A DNA stretch of 64,000 bases from Salticus scenicus. Taxonomy: Eukaryota > Arthropoda > Arachnida > Araneae > Salticidae. The notes under the pieces are model-generated. The model saw nothing but the letters and a program-made list of their open reading frames with translations. It did no database searches and was not told the origin of the DNA. The translations under genes were made by a program, and so were the position numbers. The stretch is from assembly GCA_963930645.1 (NCBI GenBank), contig OZ005662.1, forward strand, positions 3,043,436-3,107,435. Direction: 5' to 3'. This document shows, one piece after another, positions 56,841 through 64,000 of the stretch. How positions within the stretch are numbered: the first letter of the stretch is position 1; every line of letters starts with the position of its first letter.

Positions 56841-57715
56841 TTTATAAAAATAACACTCATAGAACACAATGCTTTCGAATGCTTTTGGGTGTCCCTGTAC
56901 ACAAACCAGAAGGGATATTCGCTCCATTTTCAATATGGAACATCCGATAGTGAACTTCAATAAAATATATCAGTTTCGAGAAATTCCATAAATATTTACA
57001 GGAGTTAGAGCGCGGAGGACAGACAGACAGACACATGGACAGATACACAAACTGAAATCATATTCACACTTAAAAATGTTAGAAAGTGTTAAAAATGCTT
57101 AATGTAAACGAAAGTACAATTCTAGCAATTTTTTATTAATAGCTCTTAATATAAATGGATATTTTTGTGTCACCCTGTAAAACTAATTCTAATCATGCTA
57201 TATTCTATGCAAAGCATTTTTTTGCGCATATAAATAACATATTTCAATTTCCTAAAACTTTGTGGAAAGTAAAGTTATTAAAATTTGATTTAGAGAAATA
57301 TCTGTCATAGAACGCAATGCTTTGGAATACTTGTAAGTGTCCCTGTACATAAATCGGTGGTGGTATATCCTCCATTTTATTCAGGAAACAGAAAATAGTG
57401 AACTTGAATAACATATTTCAATTTCATTCAGATATGTCTATAGTAAAGGTATGAAAGTATGGTTTATAGAAATACCTCTCATAGAACACAATGTTTTGAA
57501 ACACTTTCGGGTGTCCCTGTACACAAACCAGTAGAGGTATAAACTCCATTTTCAATAGGGAAAGTCCGATAGTGAACTTCAATGACATATATCAGTTTAA
57601 TGAAATTCCATAAATATTTACGGGAGTTAGAGCGCGGACAGACGTACAGACAGACAGACAGACAGACAAACGGAAGTCATAAACACTTTTCAACCTTGTT
57701 GGAAAGTGTTAAAAA
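56841..57715 (+). repeat. Three diverged tandem copies of a 250-300 bp unit
   Basis: Copies start near 56841, 57160 and 57470. Each has 'catagaacacaatgctttcg', 'gtgtccctgtac' and 'ctccattttc', with 'agtgaacttcaat' later. Copies 1 and 3 end in 'gttagagcgcgga', a (CAGA)n tract and 'gaaagtgttaaaaa'. Confidence 0.8.
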
Positions 57716-57764
57716 CTGAATAGTGGCAAATACTGATCTATGCTGGATTGACTATTGCCAGTCT

Positions 57765-58180
57765 AACAAAAACATTGAAAAGGTGTCATCTTCAAAAAAT
57801 ATTGAAAAAAATATGTGTTTCTACTCTTCATAAAAACACCAGAATGTGAAAAAATTATCGGCTGAAATGAATTACAGCGACCACAAAAAATTATCAAACT
57901 TAAGCATTTTTGGCGATTTAGCGCTTTTAGGTGATAAGTTCGGTAGCACCGAGATTGCCTTTTACGAAGAGAACCGTGTTTTGCTTCTCCGCCATGTACT
58001 CAAAATCAATTGCCTAACAGTGTGAAATCACCAAACATGCTTAATTTTGATAATTTTTTGTCATCACTGTAATTCATTTCAGCCGATAATTTTTTCACTT
58101 TCTAGTGTTTTATGAAGAGTAGAATCACATATATTTTTTTCTATATTTTTTGAAGACGTCACCTTTTCAATGTTTCCTTG
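57765..58180. mobile_element. Palindromic MITE, about 416 bp
   Basis: The arms pair from 'aacattgaaaaggtg' inward through 'tcttcaaaaaatat', 'tactcttcataaaa' and 'aattatcggctgaaatgaatt', then 'ttatcaaa', leaving a 100-bp G/C-richer centre. It is non-coding; the superfamily is not determined. Confidence 0.8.
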
Positions 58181-58424
58181 TAAGATGCGCTAGCAAACGT
58201 AAATTTGAAGATATTTTCTATTTATTATAGTTAACCCTTTAAGGGCAGTGTATAAAAGGTGTATTGATCAACTTTAAAAATATTTCTTTGCACATAGAAT
58301 CTACTTACATTGGCAAATATTTAAACAAAGTTTTATAAATATTTGCTGTCTTTAGAAACATGTCAATTTAATATATGACCATTGCACACCTAAGAAGTCT
58401 AAAGTTGGTAGATAGACCTTTCAG

Positions 58425-58570
58425 TCACTGTCTTTGGAACAGTTAAATCTTAAAAATTTGGATAAATCTGTGATTCAGGTGTTTATCCTTTATTTCATAG
58501 TAATAAATTATTCACATTTTTTTTGCAGAACACAGATAAACCATTGGATATTGCTACCATGGCAACATAA
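58425..58570 (+). CDS. Candidate two-exon 3' end of an unidentified gene (low confidence)
   Basis: After an acceptor (gacctttcag) 18 codons read SLSLEQLNLKNLDKSVIQ to a donor CAG|GTGTTT at 58478. After 'ttttttttgcag' at 58528, 13 codons NTDKPLDIATMAT end at TAA (58568-58570). Phases agree, but the implied intron is only 50 nt. No other exon was found and no family is recognised. Confidence 0.28.
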
Positions 58571-58763
58571 CAACAGTTGTCGCCCAAAATACACATGGAT
58601 GACAAATTTCTTGTAAAAAATATTAGAATATATATCTATATATTTTTTTTTACCTTCAAAAATTTTTGGAAAAAAAAAGTAATTGATATTCTCAAAATGT
58701 AGTTAAATTCTTTGAAAAATTGAAACTCACAAGACTGAAACAATCTTCTAACTTATCTTTTAA

Positions 58764-59182
58764 GAGCGAACAATTCCTAATCTCAGCAACAACCAAGGAG
58801 TATGCTATTTTATGGGAAATTTTGTTTCTAAAATTACTCATTACCACATGAATTCTGTTTTCACATTCAGAAAATTTACAATTGTTAAATTAATACTTTC
58901 TAAAAAATGATTTTTCACAAGTTTAATGTTTTATTTTATTGCTAAAATAAAAATACTAAAATGGCACTTAATTGTTTTATTGAATTAAAAATAAATAAAA
59001 TTTTTAAAAATGACTACTCATTTAAAGGCTGTGAATTTCCTGAATGTATAATCGGAATAAAAACGTATTAGGTAATAAATAATCAGTAACAAAAGAAAAA
59101 AAAAAAAAAAAAAAAAAAAATTCCCGATAGAATATTTTTTCACATAGCCTTGACTGTCCGCGAGATTAGACATTGTATGCTC
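58764..59182. mobile_element. Palindromic MITE, copy 3 of the TTAA family
   Basis: TTAA flanks both ends (58760-58763, 59183-59186). The ends are GAGCGAACAATTCCTAATC and, reverse-complemented, GAGCATACAATGTCTAATC. Length is close to copies 1 and 2. Confidence 0.8.
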
Positions 59183-59189
59183 TTAATTC

Positions 59190-60200
59190 TCTATTGTTTA
59201 CAGCACATAAATGAACTAATTTTTTTAATGCTTGCATTGATTGGCTACTGAATCATTCTGTATTTAGATATTTCCAGGATATTTTATGTATCATATGTGT
59301 ATATTAGTCTTAATTTTATATATGAGCGAAATGTTTTATTAGACATTAGAAGGTGATAATTTCAATAAAAATATAAACATCATCGATTTTTTTTTTTCTT
59401 TTTCCTACAGAATTGCCCCTGATAAACATGGATAAAAATATATATATACAGTTCTGTAAATAATAGTTACCTTTTTATTTATTTTTTAATGAAGCAGACT
59501 TTTCAATATTCTCAGCTAGGCTTTACATGTAAAATGGAAGTTTATATATGTATTTACTTTTCTTATGTTTTTAAATTCTTGAATATAAAGGAGTTAAAAT
59601 GTTAAAATCCAGAAAACTTTTCATTTTCTTTTCAGTATTAAAGATTCTATATTGTACTACTTTCTAGAATCAGTACTACAATATAGAATATGCAGTAGAG
59701 TACCTTACAGTACTCTACTGCATTCATCAAAACATTTTACAATTTATAAACTAAAAATTTTTACATTTTTATATAATTTTACATTAATACAGTTAAGATT
59801 ATTTCTGTTATATACAAAACGTGTCAATGAAATAGTCAATTATGTTACAGAATACTTCGGAATAAAGAAATATTTTTTTTATGTTTGAAAACTAATACAG
59901 GAAAAAAAAAATAATAATAATAAATTAATCTATGTTAATATATAATATAAAGATTGAAAACTTAACATGTTAGTTTGATTTTATAGTGCGTCTTATATTT
60001 CAAACCTAATAAAATTATTGAGAATTAGAAAAAGATTTTGGTAAATTCAAATGAAGTCATAAAACTTAATTTATAGATTTAGAATAATTAAAAATGAGAG
60101 GATCAGCATTTTACAATATCTTAATCACAATTCTTATATATCCAAAATATTTCAAACATAAACCCTTTTTTCTCCCCTTTTGATTAAAGGGGGTCTAAAG
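59190..60200. other. No gene recognised
   Basis: A/T-rich; its only clear structure is the hairpin pair at 59644-59723. Confidence 0.5.
59644..59723. repeat. Two adjacent perfect hairpins
   Basis: Hairpin 1: 13-bp arms (59644-59656, 59677-59689) with a 20-nt loop. Hairpin 2: 14-bp arms (59690-59703, 59710-59723) with a 6-nt loop. They abut with no spacer. Confidence 0.9.
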
Positions 60201-60205
60201 GGGCT

Positions 60206-60308
60206 AGGTTAACTGCGTCCCAAAATGTCATTTTAATCTCCCCCATAGGTCAACTGCGACCCAGGAAATCTCCCCACCTATACCAAGTGCGACCCAGGAA
60301 TGTTCCCC
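60206..60308 (+). repeat. Short repeat around AACTGCGACCCAGGAA
   Basis: Three imperfect copies of 'aactgcgacccaggaa' ('aactgcgtcccaaaat', 'aactgcgacccaggaa', 'aagtgcgacccaggaa') separated by 'tctcccc' spacers, each unit 45-50 bp. Confidence 0.7.
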
Positions 60309-60309
60309 T

Positions 60310-61002
60310 GAAGTTTCCTGCCAAAGAATGTTTATCGCCAAAATCGCCAAAGAATTTTGCACATGGTTATAATTTAGTATGTGACTAGTAATTTTTAATT
60401 TATTACGTAATAAATTTTAATTTATAGCGTAAGTTGCTTTCGATAAATTTAATGTTGTTATATTTCGATGCATTTTATGGATGGTGATTAAAAAAAAAAA
60501 AAATAATAATAATAATAACATTCGCTTTTCCTTTAATAATGCGATGTTTTAATAAAGGCAAACTCACAGATTATTAATACTGGACAACTAAATCACACAT
60601 TTATTTATTTTATTTTTCTATGGAAGATAATTTTTCAACAAACCATGAGAGAAAACTACTGCATTAATTTATTTCATTATTGTATTAAATAAAAATTTGT
60701 TTGTTTCTTTTTTTGTGTGTGTGTGCGTGCGTGTGTGTATGCAGTTGTGCCAAATTTAGTTTCTGTGACCAAAATTACTTTTATTTAATCGTAAATAAGA
60801 AAATGAATAAAGAAACTGACATATTTTATGTCATATTTGTATGAAATCAGTGGAAAATGGCATCATGATTAAAAAGCAATCTATCTGTATAATTAAAATT
60901 CAAGGTTATTTTTTAAATAATCCATAAGCGAAAACTGCTGCATTAAAAAGATGGTGGTCGATATAACTAGCTCTTTTAAATTACTTACAGTTCTGAAAGT
61001 TA

Positions 61003-61062
<60 letters not shown>

Positions 61063-62230
61063 TGAAATGTGTAAACTATATTAAAACTTATCGAAAAATA
61101 TTTAAATAAATAAATTGAAAAATTTAAACATTTTGAACATTTCTAATTGTTCCATGCTAATTAGTTTTTAAATTTTGCTTTCGATATTACGCTTTTATAT
61201 TTTATTAATATATGCTAAACTTAAATGGATATTACTTTGTGTACTGATTCATAAGAAAAATTTTTTACAATATTTTTTGGCTTAAATATTAAATATTTGC
61301 ATAAAATTTCAGCATTTAAACAATGAATTAAAAAAATTAGTTGACATAAACGCTTTTACAAATTTTCAAATGATAATAGTAATAATAAATAAAAATTGTG
61401 AATTTTATCTTTTTACTTTCTTTTATATTCAATAGAAGAAAGTATTGGATTCGTAAAAATTTTCGACTTCGGGTATTTGATGGACGTTTTGAGAACTGTA
61501 GAACACGATTTGACCATTTTTAGAAAATGTCTGTCTGTCTCTGTGTGTGACAAAATTTTGTGCATCTGTATCTCAGGAACTACTGCACAGAATTTCATAC
61601 AAATTAGTATGTAGTGACACCTTGCATCATATAGGGATGCTACACTAAGCTTTTCGTTGAGGTGAAGCAAATGGTTCGTGTACAGAGACACTCAAAAGTA
61701 TTCAAGTACATTACGTCTATGGGGGAAATTGCAGGTAAGTAGAGTTTAATATCTATAAATTGCACTAAACAAAATCAAACGAATATATATTTTGTGTAAT
61801 AGAGATAGTCAACTGGGAAAAAAAATGTGTATGTAAGAGATTAAAATTAAAAGAACAACCTCCTTTCCCATTTTCTTCTTTTGCGCATTACTTTTAAACA
61901 AGTCAACATATGAGCAAAAAATTTGTATGGCATGTTAGTTATCATATCATTAATCGAATTTTATATAACTATAGCATAAGTAATAATTTTTAAACTAATA
62001 ATTATTTAATTTTTCTCAAACGTAAGCTTTGGAAAAAATTAACAATTTTAAAAAAGAAAAGAAAAAATAGTGGTAAGGATGCATTACAGTTAGGTGAAGA
62101 CGCACATGCCTTCAAATGTCAAACTTAATCCTGATTTTTCTTTCTCTTTCTTTCACTTCAAAAACTATGTAAACTATTGTAAACTATGAACTTCATCATG
62201 ATAATAAAATGTCGAGAAATAAATATATAT
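60310..62230. other. No gene recognised
   Basis: A/T-rich with a GT tract near 60717-60740. A block at 61420-61700 ('gtgcatctgtatctcagg') looks like a dispersed repeat and not a gene. Confidence 0.5.
61004..61054. repeat. (TA)n microsatellite, about 25 units
   Basis: An uninterrupted TA run, the longest in the window. Confidence 0.95.
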
Positions 62231-62234
62231 ATAT

Positions 62235-63932
62235 GTTACCGCTAAAGTGCAGAAATCAGTTAATCTGCAGATTAGCTAGGTAATCTGCACATTAACTAGG
62301 GCGACCCGTTAAGGTGAGAATTTTTTTTTCATTTCTCAAATTACCTAGGTAATCTGCGAATTACCTAGATAATCTGCACATTACCTACTAGGCACTCGTT
62401 AAAGTGAAAATAAGATCTCTGGTGTTGTAATTTTACAGCACGCTGTGTTGTATTTGTTTTTTATCATTCGGGGGAAAAAAATTGTTTTCTTTCCTTTTCT
62501 TTCTTTCTTTACTTATTTTAATCTGTATGTGTTTTAATTTTTATGTCTTTTAAAGTTATATTTGTTTTAATTTTTTTACTTATTTCATCTTTTTTATTCT
62601 GTCAATATAAGTTTGAAGATGTTATGCATTTTTAATATGAAATATAATAAATTTAATAGCTTTCAATAAATTCTATTTTATAAATGAATGTTAGAATTAT
62701 AATACAGTAAGGATTTCTTTACAAAATAAAAATATTTAACCATTTAAATTAAAAAAAAAAAAAAAAAAGTTTTGTTAAGAACTTACATTGCTATTACTAT
62801 TTTTTTTTTTAATGTTATGCACCAATTTTTAATTCGATAAAGATATATTACATTAGACAATTCAGAAGCATTATTTAAGAAGTACTTCAAATAATTAAAC
62901 TGCTTTAATAATTTTTAGACCGCAGGAAAATTAAAATGACTGTTTTCCAGTGCTTTATTAAACAATATTTTGCAGTATACATATTACAGCAACAAGTACT
63001 AGTTTAGCAAATATATTAATTTTTCAATTAAAAAAAAAAAAAAAAAAAAAACTTTATTAACACATTTTATGTGATAAACTACAACGAAATTATATGAAAA
63101 AGTGAACAAAATAAAAATAAAAATGTAATCATGATGTATAAAATATATAAAGGAAATTTGAAATTGAAAGAAACAACAACAAAATGCAATGAAATGCTAA
63201 AAAATGCATAAAAATTTCATATTAAGTATTTATTAAAGAAAGCCATTATATTGAATACCATATTTTTCAGAGTTAAAAATTAAAACTTTTTTTTTCAGTA
63301 AGTAATAGTAATTTAAATCAATTTTTTAAATAAATTAGTTTTAAAAAGTTGTGTTTTAATAGTTTTATTTCGGGAGGAAATAATTACTGTGTTGTAAATT
63401 TTAATAACATAATTCAAAATGAAGTTTCAGGAGATAGAGCGTTTAGATTAAGATTAAGATTTCAATAGTAAAATGCAGTGCAGACCCTTATCAAACTTAT
63501 ATTGACAGAATTAAAAAAGAGAAGAAATAAAACCAAAATTAAAACAATTATAATTTACTTGTTACTTTAAGTTTTGTGTTGGTCATGATAAGAAACCTAT
63601 AATAACCATGTCTTCGGTGCTCCAAGTTTTGCGTTTACCAATTATCATAGGCGGAAGGCAGAAGCGGAGTGGAAAGGATGGAAGTTTTGGTTTGTGATTG
63701 AAGGTCATTCGCGTATCTGTATCACATGACTGTTTGACGTCATAGTGAATGTAAAAAAACTAAGGCTCCAAACAAACATTTGAACTTTAACGACACAGAA
63801 GCCGCTAATCTGCAGATTACCTAGTTAAAATGCGGAAAACTCTTGATTCCACACTTTAACGGGTCATTTTAGTTAATCTACAGATTAGCTAGGTAATCTG
63901 CACATTAACGGATTTCGAGCTTTAACGGTAAC
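62235..63932. mobile_element. 1.7-kb inverted-repeat element with clustered TAATCTGC motifs at both ends
   Basis: Ends GTTACCGCTAAAGTGCAG and, reverse-complemented, GTTACCGTTAAAGCTCGA. Complementarity continues with gaps for about 60 bp. The motif TAATCTGC(A/G)(G/C/A)ATTA occurs about seven times, confined to the first 170 and last 130 bp, often joined by CCTAG or GCTAG. Both borders lie in TA runs, so a TA target is plausible but untestable. No transposase frame was found in the A/T-rich interior. Confidence 0.75.
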
Positions 63933-64000
63933 ATATATATATATACATATATATTTTAACGAACCAGTTTTCATGTTTGTATGTATCTTTTTGAAAAAGT

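Noticed and set aside
56841..57715. CRISPR-like array of repeats
   Set aside because: Units are 250-300 bp, diverged and contiguous, in eukaryotic DNA; there is no spacer structure.
61413..61691. 92-residue minus-strand open frame
   Set aside because: Repeat-like sequence with no domain, splice sites or codon pattern.

Overview
The window reads as non-coding nuclear DNA of an animal, most likely an arthropod and perhaps a spider or other chelicerate. It is strongly A/T-rich, full of homopolymers and microsatellites, and dominated by transposable elements: Tc1/mariner, pogo, hAT-like, P, TTAA-flanked MITEs, Ty3/gypsy and tRNA-derived SINEs. Genes have introns. The lineage is inferred from the element mix and the C2H2 zinc-finger style, not from any diagnostic gene. 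No CRISPR array, operon or true tRNA/rRNA gene is visible.

Layout. 1-7.9 kb: diverged tandem repeats, a 36-bp micro-transposon and a fold-back mariner remnant. 7.97-15.1 kb: a 2.3-kb pogo-like element with nested insertions, a complete but dead Tc1 element with perfect inverted repeats and a TA duplication, and a second pogo-like element. 19.3-36.16 kb, minus strand: a P-superfamily transposase gene. Its THAP domain is split over two small exons about 15.5 and 12 kb away from the large catalytic exon; its introns are packed with other repeats. Its 5' inverted repeat abuts the LTR of a young Ty3/gypsy retrotransposon (36.16-40.6 kb, minus strand). 41.3-42.1 kb: an intact intronless nine-finger C2H2 protein. 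42-64 kb: many MITEs, SINE copies, a few candidate host-gene exons (one pair near 55 kb apparently damaged by a MITE and a frameshift), and a 1.7-kb inverted-repeat element with a repeated 14-bp motif at the right edge.

How the parts relate. The retrotransposon LTRs are identical over the 131 bp they share, so it is a recent insertion. The P-like element cut into one LTR afterwards. The missing half of that LTR, which should mark the far end of the P element, is not found between position 1 and 19.3 kb. So either the P element is unusually large and continues off the window, or its 3' end was lost. The first 16 bp of its terminus recur at 2018-2053 as a 36-bp palindrome with a perfect 8-bp target duplication. 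A second micro-element (26 bp, 41079-41104) stands in the same relation to a 587-bp MITE at 45219-45805. Together they suggest that extreme internal-deletion derivatives, little more than two termini, were mobilised in this genome.
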